Positions 50,205 to 60,753 are shown, counted from the first letter of the stretch. The stretch: 64,000 bases of DNA from Bin125 sp026705025 (GCA_026705025.1 JAPPBN010000026.1:62001-126000), one strand, 5' to 3'. Notes: generated from the sequence alone by a model not told the origin. Numbers and translations are program-made.

Positions 50205-51754
50205 GCCGAAGACGCCTGATCATCTTCGCCACACTCGCCTTCGCGGTCTTCGGTTTCTTCGTTGTCCGCGCACCTGCGCCGGTCATCGCCCTGGCGGCGG
50301 AGCCGGTGATCTCGATCGGTTCCTACGAAATCACCAACACGATCCTCTCGGCCTGGGTCGTGATCTTGCTGCTGGCCATCGCGGCGTTCGTCGTCTGGCG
50401 GCGGACGCGGGACGTTGAGACCGCGCTGGTTCCGTCAGGTTTCCAGAATCTGGTTGAGGCGATTTACGAGGCGTTCCTGGGCATCTCGCAACAGGTCGGC
50501 GGCGAGCGCAACGGCAAGAAGTTCTTCCCCTTCGTCTTCACGATCTTCATCTTCCTGCTGATCGGCAACTGGTTCGCGCTCTTCCCCTGGAACAACGTGA
50601 TCGGTCCGGTCGAGAACTACCGCTACCACTATCTGCACGAGATGGAGGTCTCGGTGATGGAGGTGGTCGAGGACCTTGAGGAAGGTGAGCGCAGCCTGTC
50701 CGACGGCGAGATCGACGCCATCAACGACGCGTTTGGCAACGCGTTCTTCGAACCGATCCCGTTCAAGGTCGACAAGCAGGACAAGTCGGATGAGATCATC
50801 CACAAGATCCGCAAGCATCACCTGACCGACACGGAGTTCGCGGTCCGCAGCGAATTCTGGACCAACCCGATTCCGTACGGCACTGACGGCGCAGACCTGG
50901 TTCACGAAATCGAGTCGCGGCTGGAAGCGGCCGGGATTGTCGACGAGGGCCACCACGAGCTGGAATACGCGATGGTCTTCAACCTGCCTATCGTGGCCGG
51001 CGACGCCGAGTTGGTCAAAGCGACCGGACCGATCCTTTCCGGCGACGGTTTCAAGATCATCCCGCCCCGCACGTTGTTCGCCGAGACGCGGGACTTTTCC
51101 TATGACGCGTTTGCAGAGCCGCTGGTGATCGAGCCGGGCGCCGACGGCAGCGTCGCGCAGCTCTGCCTGATCGAGTGTGAAATCGCAATTGGCGACTTCG
51201 AACCAGCGGTCGTGCCGACCACGGTCAACACAGCGCACCTGGGCTTCATCCTGAGAATGGAAGAGAAGGGCTACGTTGACGAGGCAACCGGTGAAACCAC
51301 CGGTACCGTCGGCCACATCTTCCCCATCTTCCGAGCCCTGGCTTCCGATGTGAACCTGCCCCTGGCGCTCGCACTCTGGTCGTTCCTCGCGGTGCAGTAC
51401 TTCGGCATGCGCGGGGTCGGGATCGGCGCGAACTTCGGCAAGTACATCGGCGTTGGCTCGCACGCGATCGTCAAGGGTCCGATGGGGGTATTCGTCGGAA
51501 TCCTGGAAATCGTTTCCGAGGTCGGACGCGTGATCTCGTTCACCTTCCGTCTGTTTGGCAACATCTTTGCCGGCGAAGTGGTGCTGTTTATCTCGATGTT
51601 CCTGGTCGCCTTTGTGGTGCCGACGGTGTTCTTCGGACTTGAGGTCTTCGTCGGCTTCATCCAGGCGTTCGTCTTCGCCATGCTGACGCTCGTGTTCGCT
51701 TCGACCGCTGTCGGCGACCACGACGAGCACCATGACGAGGCGGCAGAACACTAG
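50201..51754 (+). CDS. atpB: ATP synthase F0 subunit a with a large extracytoplasmic insertion
   Basis: 517 residues, roughly twice the usual 230-300. Residues 1-130 hold an N-terminal hydrophobic, signal-like segment and the first helices, ending FPFVFTIFIFLLIGNWFALF (residues 109-128). Residues 377-517 hold the ordinary C-terminal half: DVNLPLALALWSFLAVQYFG, then SFTFRLFGNIFAGE with the essential Arg450, and the final hairpin. Between them, residues 131-376 form a polar insert with no membrane helix, in the loop that faces outward in known structures. It has an acidic helix, alternating beta-like stretches and Cys322/Cys326. The GTG start overlaps the previous stop. Subunit a carries the proton half-channels beside the c-ring. 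Confidence 0.92.
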   Translation: MSRRRLIIFATLAFAVFGFFVVRAPAPVIALAAEPVISIGSYEITNTILSAWVVILLLAIAAFVVWRRTRDVETALVPSGFQNLVEAIYEAFLGISQQVGGERNGKKFFPFVFTIFIFLLIGNWFALFPWNNVIGPVENYRYHYLHEMEVSVMEVVEDLEEGERSLSDGEIDAINDAFGNAFFEPIPFKVDKQDKSDEIIHKIRKHHLTDTEFAVRSEFWTNPIPYGTDGADLVHEIESRLEAAGIVDEGHHELEYAMVFNLPIVAGDAELVKATGPILSGDGFKIIPPRTLFAETRDFSYDAFAEPLVIEPGADGSVAQLCLIECEIAIGDFEPAVVPTTVNTAHLGFILRMEEKGYVDEATGETTGTVGHIFPIFRALASDVNLPLALALWSFLAVQYFGMRGVGIGANFGKYIGVGSHAIVKGPMGVFVGILEIVSEVGRVISFTFRLFGNIFAGEVVLFISMFLVAFVVPTVFFGLEVFVGFIQAFVFAMLTLVFASTAVGDHDEHHDEAAEH

Positions 51755-51843
51755 CGCACGGCGGCGGGAAGCCGATTGGCGAACCGCCGGGATCAATCAA
51801 GCGTGTAGCGCGGTCGCGGAGGACCGCTCGGAGAGGACACGGA

Positions 51844-52092
51844 ATGGACCTGCTTCTACAGATTGGCGACGACGGGTTGAAGTACATCGGCGCTGCCCTG
51901 GCCATGGGCCTCGGCGCCATCGGGCCCGCGCTCGGTATCGGCATGCTCGCCGGCCGCGCACTCGAGGCTCTGGGACGCAACCCCGACGCCGCCCCCGTGA
52001 TCCAGACGAACATGATCCTTGGTATCGCGTTCACCGAGGCGATCGCGATTTATTCGCTGGTCGTCGCCGTCATGGTTGGCTTCGTCTTCTAA
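51844..52092 (+). CDS. atpE: ATP synthase F0 subunit c
   Basis: 82 residues, a two-helix hairpin: AALAMGLGAIGPALGIGML, the polar loop RNPDAAP, then ILGIAFTEAIAIYSLVVAVM. Glu65 is the ion-binding carboxylate. The sodium-binding Gln of the first helix is absent (Ile in GPALGIG) and no Ser/Thr follows the Glu, so proton coupling is expected. The ATG follows GGAGAGG. The c-ring turns against subunit a. Confidence 0.97.
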   Translation: MDLLLQIGDDGLKYIGAALAMGLGAIGPALGIGMLAGRALEALGRNPDAAPVIQTNMILGIAFTEAIAIYSLVVAVMVGFVF

Positions 52093-52192
52093 CCTGACGC
52101 CGCCAGACCCCGCAGTGGAGCGCCGCCGGACGCTGGTCCAGCGGCGCAGCTGACGGGATTGGCAACCGGAACAGACTGATTGGCAGGATGGT

Positions 52193-52693
52193 ATGGACGC
52201 TCTCGGTCTCAACCTGGCCGGACTGATCACGCATTTCATCAGTTTCGGCATCCTGTTCGCGCTGCTGATCTTCCTGCTCTACAAGCCGCTCGGCCGGGTG
52301 CTCGATGAGCGGCGCAAGCGGATCGAAGAGGGTCTGACCGCGTCTGAACGCGCTCAGGAAGCGGCTGAGGAAGCGCGCGCCGAGGCGCGCGCCGAGATTC
52401 AGCAGGGCCGCGACGAGGCCCAGCGCCTGGTCGCACAGGCTCAGGAACTGGCGCAGCGGATCGAAGCCGAAGCGCGTGAAAACGCCGCGGGCCAGGCCGA
52501 ACAGCTGATCGAACGCGCCCGCTCGGAAATCGAGCAGGAACGTGATCAGGCCGTGCAACAGCTGCGCAATGAGTTTGCCGGCATGGCGATCGCGGCCGCC
52601 GAACGGGTGATTGAACAGTCACTGGATGCGGACGACCACCAGCGGTTGATTAGCGACGTGCTGGCCGAATCGTCCAGTGGACAGCAGAACTAG
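52193..52693 (+). CDS. atpF: ATP synthase F0 subunit b
   Basis: 166 residues: one N-terminal membrane helix (LITHFISFGILFALLIFLL) followed by KPLGRVLDERRKRIEEGL and a long charged coiled coil to about residue 145. It forms the peripheral stalk with the delta subunit. Only one b-type gene is present, so a homodimer is expected. Length is normal. Confidence 0.96.
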   Translation: MDALGLNLAGLITHFISFGILFALLIFLLYKPLGRVLDERRKRIEEGLTASERAQEAAEEARAEARAEIQQGRDEAQRLVAQAQELAQRIEAEARENAAGQAEQLIERARSEIEQERDQAVQQLRNEFAGMAIAAAERVIEQSLDADDHQRLISDVLAESSSGQQN

Positions 52694-52702
52694 GAGCGAC
52701 CT

Positions 52703-53242
52703 GTGGCGCTGAGTGATCCCGCTGCACGACGCTACGCCGACGCGGTGTTCGGCATCGCGCACGACACCGCATCTCACGATCGCTGGTTATCCGATCTTGA
52801 GGACATCGCGGCCTTGTTCAGCGAGCCGACGGTCAACGGGTTCCTCGTCTCGACCCGCGTTGCGCAGGCTGAGAAGGAGCAAGTGCTCGACAACGCGCTG
52901 CCCGATGTTCAGCGCGCTGCCGCGAACTTCGCCAAACTGCTCGTTCGCAAGCGGAGGGCCAACCTGGCTCCGCAGATCATTGAAGCGTTCCGCGAGCGCC
53001 TGAACAGTGTGCGCGGTATCGCCGAAGCGACCGTGACGACCGCCGTCCCGCTCTCTGACGACGCGCGTTCCGCCGTCGAAGAGGCAGTGCGGCGCTTCAC
53101 CAACGCCGAGACCGTTTCGCTCAGCGAAACGGTTGATGGCCAGATCATCGGCGGCGCCGTGGTCAAAATCGGCGACCGGATCATTGACGGATCCGTCCGC
53201 ACGCGCCTGTCCACCATGCGCCGTTCGTTGGCGCAGGGTTAA
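52703..53242 (+). CDS. atpH: ATP synthase F1 subunit delta
   Basis: 179 residues. The N-terminal helical domain opens DPAARRYADAVFGIA, and the C-terminal part contains VDGQIIGGAVVKIGDRIIDG, the family signature. It links the stalk to the top of F1. GTG start at 52703 after AGGAGCGACCT. Nine bases after atpF. Confidence 0.95.
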   Translation: MALSDPAARRYADAVFGIAHDTASHDRWLSDLEDIAALFSEPTVNGFLVSTRVAQAEKEQVLDNALPDVQRAAANFAKLLVRKRRANLAPQIIEAFRERLNSVRGIAEATVTTAVPLSDDARSAVEEAVRRFTNAETVSLSETVDGQIIGGAVVKIGDRIIDGSVRTRLSTMRRSLAQG

Positions 53243-53264
53243 TCACACCGAAGGAGTCAGCATT

Positions 53265-54791
<1,527 letters not shown>

Positions 54792-54844
54792 GCAACCGGC
54801 GGCGCGGTACCAGCTCAGAGGCATAGAGAGAGCGGCAACGGTCG

Positions 54845-55723
54845 ATGGCCAACACCCGAGAAATCCGACGGCGCATCCGTTCGGTCGAGAACACGGCCAA
54901 GATCACCAATGCGATCCAGCTCGTGGCGGCGTCCAAGATGCGCCGCGCGCAGGACCGCGCGCTCCAGGCGCGTCCCTACGCCGAAAAGATGCAGGCCGTC
55001 CTCGGACATCTCTCCGGTGTCGCCGGCGATCCCGACACCGCACATCCGTTGCTGGAACGGCGCGAGATCAACGAGACCACCGTCATCCTGATCACGCCCG
55101 ACCGCGGGCTCTGCGGCGGATTGATCGCCAATCTCGAACGCCACACCGGCGAGATCGTGCTCGGACCCGAGGCCGGCGGCTCGGGCGACATCTCGATGAT
55201 TCCGGTAGGCCGCAAGGGCGGCGATTACTTCCAGCGCTTCGGAATCAACTTCCGCGCCAGCTTCCAGGAACTCGGCGACTACCCCGGACTGGCCGAGACT
55301 CAGCCGATCTCTCGCATCGCCATCGACGACTACACCGAAGGCCGCGTCGACCAGGTCCTGCTCGTCTACGCCTCATTCATCAATACCGTCTCGCAGGTTC
55401 CGGTCACGGTACCGATCCTCCCAGTCGAGCCGCCTCCCAGCGGCGAGGAATCGTCGGGAGAGACGCAGTACATCTTCGAGCCGTCACCGCAAGAGGTGTT
55501 GGCCGATCTGTTGCCGCGCTACGTCGACCTGCTGGTCTACCAGGCAGTGCTCGAGGCGGCCGCCTCGGAGCAGTCGGCCCGCATGGTCGCCATGCGCAAC
55601 GCGACCGACGCGGCGAACGACATGATCGCCGACCTCACGCTCGTCTACAACAAGGCCCGCCAGGAGCAGATTACCTCCGAGTTGCTCGATATCACCGGCG
55701 GCGTCGAGGCGCTCAAGGGCTAA
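54845..55723 (+). CDS. atpG: ATP synthase F1 subunit gamma
   Basis: 292 residues: the N-terminal helix REIRRRIRSVENTAKITNAI QLV with SKMRRAQ, TPDRGLCGGL in the middle, and the C-terminal helix ARMVAMRNATDAANDMI. It is the central shaft. A stretch of about 25 residues (ILPVEPPPSGEESSGETQYI) in the Rossmann-like part is Pro/Ser-rich. Its TAA is three bases from the HAD gene start. Confidence 0.97.
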   Translation: MANTREIRRRIRSVENTAKITNAIQLVAASKMRRAQDRALQARPYAEKMQAVLGHLSGVAGDPDTAHPLLERREINETTVILITPDRGLCGGLIANLERHTGEIVLGPEAGGSGDISMIPVGRKGGDYFQRFGINFRASFQELGDYPGLAETQPISRIAIDDYTEGRVDQVLLVYASFINTVSQVPVTVPILPVEPPPSGEESSGETQYIFEPSPQEVLADLLPRYVDLLVYQAVLEAAASEQSARMVAMRNATDAANDMIADLTLVYNKARQEQITSELLDITGGVEALKG

Positions 55724-55726
55724 GTC

Positions 55727-56404
55727 ATGGCGTCACAGTCATCAGCGGCGATCTTCGACATGGACGGCGTCCTGCTTGACTCCGAGCCGCTGCACTACGA
55801 GGCCGTCCGCCAGGCTCTGGCCGAGCAAGGCGTCGACTTTCCATTCGACGACTACGCCCGCTATCTCGGCACAACGCTGACCAGCACCTGGGACGAACTC
55901 TGCGAGCGCTACCCGATTACGATGACGCTCGAGCAGTTCGAAGCGCGCTACAACGCCGACGTGCTCAAGCAGTATCAGGCCGGCGCCCCACTGATCCGCG
56001 GCGCGCGGGAGCTTGTCGAGCAGCTTCGCGAAGCCGGAGTGCCAATCGCCGTCGCCAGCTCGTCACACCGAATGTGGGTCAACGCCGCGCTCGAAGGCGC
56101 AGGATTGAGCCACTACTTCGACCAGACCACCGCAGGCGACGAGGTCTCGATGGGCAAGCCTTCGCCCGAGATCTACCTCAAGGCCGCCGAGAAGCTGGGC
56201 GTTGACCCCGCCCGCTGCGTCGCCATCGAGGACGCACCCGCCGGCGTGGAATCCGCCAATGCCGCCGGGATGAAGGTCGTCCTCGTGCGCAGCGAACTCA
56301 CCCAAGACCTCAATCTGACATCTGACTGGCAGGTCAATGACCTGACCGAATTCAAACTCACGTGGTTGTCCGAGCCGTCCGCCGACCTGGTCGGCGCGGC
56401 CTAG
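55727..56404 (+). CDS. HAD-family hydrolase, beta-phosphoglucomutase-like
   Basis: 225 residues. Motif I FDMDGVLLDSEP (Asp11, Asp13), motif II in VASSSHRM, Lys of motif III in GKPSPEIY, and motif IV AIEDAPAGVESANAAGM. The helical cap of the beta-PGM/phosphatase subgroup lies between motifs I and II. Likely a sugar-phosphate or nucleotide phosphatase or a phosphoglucomutase; the substrate is unknown. It sits between atpG and atpD, three bases after atpG and without its own Shine-Dalgarno, so it is translated with the ATP synthase genes. This position is unusual. Confidence 0.9.
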   Translation: MASQSSAAIFDMDGVLLDSEPLHYEAVRQALAEQGVDFPFDDYARYLGTTLTSTWDELCERYPITMTLEQFEARYNADVLKQYQAGAPLIRGARELVEQLREAGVPIAVASSSHRMWVNAALEGAGLSHYFDQTTAGDEVSMGKPSPEIYLKAAEKLGVDPARCVAIEDAPAGVESANAAGMKVVLVRSELTQDLNLTSDWQVNDLTEFKLTWLSEPSADLVGAA

Positions 56405-56428
56405 GCAACCTGCAGATGGGAGCACAGC

Positions 56429-57838
56429 ATGGCTGATGGATCAGTGGTTCAAGTGATCGGCACCGTCGTCGATGTCGAGTTCCCGCCCGACAGCCTGCCC
56501 GCGCTGTTCAGCGGCGTGAACATCACGATGGGCAGCGGTACGAGCGTCGTCACTGAGGTGCAGCAGCACCTCGGCAACAACCGAGCCCGCTGCCTCGCAA
56601 TGGACTCGACCGACGGCATGAAGCGCGGTGACAACGCCGCCGACCTCGGCCAGCCGATCGCCGTGCCGGTCGGCGAGGTCGCACTCGGCCGCTTGTTCAA
56701 CGTGCTCGGTGAGCCGCTGGACGGCCTCGGTGACATGCCCGATGGGGGCGTCCGCTCGCCGATCCACCGCAACCCGCCAACCTTCGAGGAACAGGCCTCG
56801 GAGACGACGATCCTCGAGACCGGGATCAAGGTCATCGACCTGATCTGCCCCTTCACTCGCGGTGGCAAGATCGGCGCGTACGGCGGGGCCGGCGTCGGCA
56901 AGACGGTCGTCATCCAGGAGCTGATCCGCAATATCGCTACCGAGCACGGCGGCTATTCCGTCTTCGCCGGTGTGGGCGAGCGCTCGCGCGAGGGCAACGA
57001 CCTCTGGCACGAGATGCGCGAGTCCGGTGTGCTCGACAAGACGGTGCTCGTCTTCGGTCAGATGAACGAGCCGCCCGGCGTGCGTCTGCGCGTCGCGCTG
57101 ACCGGCCTCACCTTCGCCGAGCACTTCCGCGACGAGCAGGGCCAGGACGTCCTGCTCTTCATCGACAACATCTACCGCTACACGCTCGCCGGCCAGGAAG
57201 TCTCCGCGCTGCTCGGCCGGATGCCCTCGGCCGTCGGTTACCAGCCGACGCTATCGACCGAGATGGGCGAGTTGGAAGAGCGAATCACCTCGACCAACCG
57301 CGGTTCGATCACGTCGTTCCAGGCGATCTATGTGCCAGCCGACGACTACACCGACCCCGGGGTGGCCACGACCTTCGGTCACCTCGACGCCGTCGTCGCG
57401 CTCGAGCGCGCCATCGCCTCGCAGGGGTTCTACCCGGCCGTCGACCCGCTGACGTCATTCAGCCGGGCGCTCGATCCCAAGATCGTCGGTCAGGAACACT
57501 ACGACGTCGCCCGCGAGGTGCAGCGCGTGCTGCAGCGCTTCAAGGACCTGCAGGACATCATCGCCATTCTCGGTGTGGACGAGCTGTCGGAGGAAGACAA
57601 GCAGACGGTTGCCCGCGCACGCCGAATTCAGCGCTTCCTGACCCAACCGTTCTTCGTCGCCGAGCAGTTCACAGGTCTGCCGGGCGAGTACGTCTCGGTG
57701 CGCGACACCGTGCGCGGCTTCAAAGAGATCCTCGACGGCACCCACGACGGACTGCCGGAACAGGCCTTCTTCAACGTGGGCACGATCGAGCAAGCGGTTG
57801 AGAAGGGCGCGCAGATCGCCGCCGAAACCGCTGCATAG
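56429..57838 (+). CDS. atpD: ATP synthase F1 subunit beta
   Basis: 469 residues. Walker A GGAGVGKTVV, the catalytic Glu in GVGERSREGNDL, DVLLFIDNIYRYT as Walker B, and the ending of the alpha/beta fold (VAEQFTGLPGEYVS). It is the catalytic subunit. Two small differences from most species are visible: Tyr instead of Phe in DNIYR, and PSAVGYQPTL intact. It follows the HAD gene by 24 bases with GGGAG upstream. Confidence 0.98.
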   Translation: MADGSVVQVIGTVVDVEFPPDSLPALFSGVNITMGSGTSVVTEVQQHLGNNRARCLAMDSTDGMKRGDNAADLGQPIAVPVGEVALGRLFNVLGEPLDGLGDMPDGGVRSPIHRNPPTFEEQASETTILETGIKVIDLICPFTRGGKIGAYGGAGVGKTVVIQELIRNIATEHGGYSVFAGVGERSREGNDLWHEMRESGVLDKTVLVFGQMNEPPGVRLRVALTGLTFAEHFRDEQGQDVLLFIDNIYRYTLAGQEVSALLGRMPSAVGYQPTLSTEMGELEERITSTNRGSITSFQAIYVPADDYTDPGVATTFGHLDAVVALERAIASQGFYPAVDPLTSFSRALDPKIVGQEHYDVAREVQRVLQRFKDLQDIIAILGVDELSEEDKQTVARARRIQRFLTQPFFVAEQFTGLPGEYVSVRDTVRGFKEILDGTHDGLPEQAFFNVGTIEQAVEKGAQIAAETAA

Positions 57839-57871
57839 GCTTGCACCAACGACGTCTGAGGGGACGCCACC

Positions 57872-58315
57872 ATGCCGCTCACGCTCGAGATCATCACCGG
57901 CGAACGCCGCCTGTTGCGGCAGGAAGACGTCGACGAGGTCATTGCTCCCGGCTCACTCGGAGAACTTGGGATCCTGCCCAACCACGCCCCGCTCGTGACG
58001 TCGCTGGTCGCAGGCGAGCTGCGGGTCAAGACCGGCAACGAGGTTGAAGAGTTTTTTGTCAGCGGCGGATTCCTCGAGGTCCTGTCGGATGAGGTCACTG
58101 TTCTGGCCGACGCAGCCGAACATGGCTCGGAGATCGACGCGGAACGTGCGGAAGAAGCTCGGCAACGGGCAGTTGAGCGGCTGGAGCAGGCCAGCGACGC
58201 CGATCGCGCGCGTGCGCAGGCTGCCCTCTCACGATCGCTCCAGCGACTCCGGGTGCTCGAACATCGACGTCGGCGAGGCGGAGGCGGCCGGGACATGTCG
58301 CGGCCTACGGGCTAA
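57872..58315 (+). CDS. atpC: ATP synthase F1 subunit epsilon
   Basis: 147 residues: the N-terminal beta sandwich (LEIITGERRLLRQEDVDEVI, LGILPNHAPLVTSL) and the two-helix C-terminal region (AERAEEARQRAVERLEQA), which can inhibit F1. A ten-residue Arg/Gly-rich extension closes it (HRRRRGGGGRDMSR). Last gene of the ATP synthase set; murA follows 38 bases later. Confidence 0.95.
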   Translation: MPLTLEIITGERRLLRQEDVDEVIAPGSLGELGILPNHAPLVTSLVAGELRVKTGNEVEEFFVSGGFLEVLSDEVTVLADAAEHGSEIDAERAEEARQRAVERLEQASDADRARAQAALSRSLQRLRVLEHRRRRGGGGRDMSRPTG

Positions 58316-58353
58316 CACGATCGGCGGGTCGACTCGGCAGGTACAGTCTCTGT

Positions 58354-59649
58354 ATGAGCGCTGCCGCCGAGCCCTGTTTCCGAATCAACGGATTGCGACG
58401 CCTCGACGGCTTGTTGCGCGTCAATGGCGCCAAGAACGCCGCGTTGCCCTGCCTGGCGGCTTCGCTGCTTTCCGATAAGCCATCCCGCTTGCGCCGCGTG
58501 CCCAACATCGAAGACGTGCGGCGTTTGCTGGAAATCCTCTCGTTCCTCGGCGTCGAATCGGAGTTCCATGACAATGAGGTCGTTGTGCGCCCGTCGGGCG
58601 TCTGCGGCGGCAGTCCGCCCGATGCGCTCGCTGCGGCGCTGCGGGCATCCTTTCTGGTCATGGGGCCACTGTTGGTTCGGACCGGTCTGGCCAGTTGCGG
58701 CACGCCGGGCGGCGACGTGATCGGTGCGCGCCCTCTGGATGTCCATCTCGCCGGATTTCGGGCGCTGGGCGCCGAAGTCGAATCGGTGGGCGGTCGGACG
58801 ATCGCGCGCGCGCCGCATGGCTTGCGTGGCGCCACCTTCGTGCTCGACTACCCGAGCGTTCTGGGCACGGAGAACCTGCTACTCGCCGCAACACTTGCGC
58901 TCGGACGCACGCGCCTGGTCAACGCGGCGATGGAGCCGGAGATCATCTGTTTGGCCGAAATGTTGAACCGGATGGGCGCGAGCATTTCGGGCGCCGGTGG
59001 CCACACCATCACGATCGACGGCGTCGAGCGGCTAACCGGGGTCGAGCACGAGCTCATTCCTGACAGGATTGAGACCGGCAGCCTGCTCATTGCCGCTGCC
59101 GTGACGCGGGGACGGGTCTGTCTGCAAGGCGTCAGACCCGATCATCTTGAGTCGCTCCTGGGCAAGCTCAGCGAGATCGGAGTGGACGTCAGCCGGGAAC
59201 CATGGCAGCTGGACATCGCGGTCGAGGTCGACGCTCGTCTCACGGCTACCAACCTGCAGTCGCTGCCGTTTCCGGGGTTCGCCACCGATTTGCAGGCGCC
59301 GATGACGGCGCTACTCACTCAGGTCGAAGGCACGTCCGTGGTCCATGAGCGAGTCTTCGAGAACCGGATGCAGCATCTCGATGAGCTTCGCAAGTTCGGC
59401 GCCAATATCATCGCCGGCGGCGCGGCGCCGGTTGTAATCGGGCCGACGCCGCTAACCGGGGCTGTGGTTCGCGGAACCGACATTCGTGCCACGGCGGCGT
59501 TGATTGTCGCGGCGCTCGCGGCCGACGGCGAGAGCCGCATCTACGGGGTCGATCATCTGTCTCGCGGTTACGCGGATCTGGCCGGGCAACTGCAACATCT
59601 TGGCGCCGACATTGAGCTCGCCCGAAGCGCCGATACACTGACCAACTGA
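58354..59649 (+). CDS. murA: UDP-N-acetylglucosamine 1-carboxyvinyltransferase, Cys-to-Asp type
   Basis: 431 residues. It adds enolpyruvate from PEP to UDP-GlcNAc, the first step of peptidoglycan synthesis. NGAKNAALPCLAASLL, GPLLVRTGLASCGTPGGD, and FPGFATDLQAPMTALL are MurA hallmarks. The catalytic loop reads PGGDVIGARPLDVH: Asp121 stands where most bacteria have the Cys (Cys115 in E. coli) alkylated by fosfomycin. Asp enzymes are known from Mycobacterium and Chlamydia and are fosfomycin-insensitive. Its position after atpC matches Bacillus murAA. Confidence 0.95.
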   Translation: MSAAAEPCFRINGLRRLDGLLRVNGAKNAALPCLAASLLSDKPSRLRRVPNIEDVRRLLEILSFLGVESEFHDNEVVVRPSGVCGGSPPDALAAALRASFLVMGPLLVRTGLASCGTPGGDVIGARPLDVHLAGFRALGAEVESVGGRTIARAPHGLRGATFVLDYPSVLGTENLLLAATLALGRTRLVNAAMEPEIICLAEMLNRMGASISGAGGHTITIDGVERLTGVEHELIPDRIETGSLLIAAAVTRGRVCLQGVRPDHLESLLGKLSEIGVDVSREPWQLDIAVEVDARLTATNLQSLPFPGFATDLQAPMTALLTQVEGTSVVHERVFENRMQHLDELRKFGANIIAGGAAPVVIGPTPLTGAVVRGTDIRATAALIVAALAADGESRIYGVDHLSRGYADLAGQLQHLGADIELARSADTLTN

Positions 59650-59685
59650 CTACGCTGAATGCACTGATCGGCCGAAGCGGAGATC

Positions 59686-60732
59686 ATGTTCCTCACCAAA
59701 CGACTTGGTATCGATCTCGGTACCTCCCGTCTCAGAATTGCCGTGCCTGGCCGCGGCGGACAGATTGTGATCGACCAGCCCCCGGTCGTCACGCTGTCGA
59801 CCCAGGAAAACGCAGTGCTCGCCGCCGGCAATGACGCCGCCAATATGGTCGGCCGTGCGCCCGAGTCGGTCAGCGTGATCAATCCCATGCGCGAAGGCGT
59901 CATCGACGACTACCGAATCGTCGAAGCATTGCTTCGCTACTACATGGGACTGGTCGTCGGGCGCTTCAACCTGGTGCGTCCGGAGGTGATGATTGCGACC
60001 CCGGCTGGAGTGACCAACGTCGAGCAACGGGCCGTGCGAGACGCCGCCGAACAGGCCGGCGCGCGGCGGCCGGCTCACCTGATCGCCAACCCACTCGCCG
60101 CCGCGATCGGCGCCGGCGTGCCCATGGGAGACGCGCGCGGCGCGCTGATCGGCAATCTCGGCGCCGGCCGCTCGGAGGCGGCGGTGCTGTCGATGTACGG
60201 AGTCGTGGTCTGGGAGTCGGCGCGAGTCGGCGGAGAAGTCGTCACTGAAACCATCGCCGACCACGTCAAACGACGACACAGCCTGTTGATCGGCGAACCG
60301 ACGGCGGAGGAGCTCAAGTTCGCAGCCGGCTCGGCGATCCCGGTCGAGGATCCGGTACGGGCCGAAGTGCGAGGCCGTGATCAGTCGAGCGGCATGCCCC
60401 GTAGCGTGACGATTACGGCAAATGAACTCGTGCCCTCTGTGCAGCAGGTGCTGCAGACGTTCGTCGAAGTGACTCGCAGCACGCTCGAGCGCACGCCGCC
60501 CGAGTTGACCGCTGACATCATCGACCGCGGCATGCTGCTGACCGGCGCCGCGGCTCGCCTCCAGGGGATTGACGCCTATCTCGCCGAACAGGTCGGGATT
60601 CCCGTCACCATCGCCGACAACGCGGAGGACGCGGTGGCCCTGGGCGCGGCGGAAGCGCTCGACAACCTCGACATCGTCGGGCCGAATCTGCTCGCTCAGG
60701 AAAGTGTGCTGGGAGCGGCCGAAGCGCGCTGA
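59686..60732 (+). CDS. MreB-like actin homologue with altered catalytic residues
   Basis: 348 residues, collinear with MreB: RLGIDLGTSRLRIAVPGRG, NPMREGVIDDYRIVEALLRY, RPEVMIATPAGVTNVEQRAV, LLIGEPTAEELKFAAGSA, MLLTGAAARLQGIDAYL. The nucleotide site is changed. The second phosphate loop, DIGGGTTE in MreB, reads NLGAGRSE (Asn157), and the EEP of the catalytic Glu reads ANP. ATP binding may persist but hydrolysis probably is weak. It may act as a scaffold or partner of another MreB. The gene follows murA, as mbl follows murAA in Bacillus after sporulation genes. Confidence 0.88.
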   Translation: MFLTKRLGIDLGTSRLRIAVPGRGGQIVIDQPPVVTLSTQENAVLAAGNDAANMVGRAPESVSVINPMREGVIDDYRIVEALLRYYMGLVVGRFNLVRPEVMIATPAGVTNVEQRAVRDAAEQAGARRPAHLIANPLAAAIGAGVPMGDARGALIGNLGAGRSEAAVLSMYGVVVWESARVGGEVVTETIADHVKRRHSLLIGEPTAEELKFAAGSAIPVEDPVRAEVRGRDQSSGMPRSVTITANELVPSVQQVLQTFVEVTRSTLERTPPELTADIIDRGMLLTGAAARLQGIDAYLAEQVGIPVTIADNAEDAVALGAAEALDNLDIVGPNLLAQESVLGAAEAR

Positions 60733-60753
60733 CCGACGAACCGACTAGACCGA

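Noticed and set aside
50435..51796. 453-codon minus-strand frame opposite atpB
   Set aside because: Mirror of the atpB codons, including its insertion; no family pattern and a real operon on the other strand.
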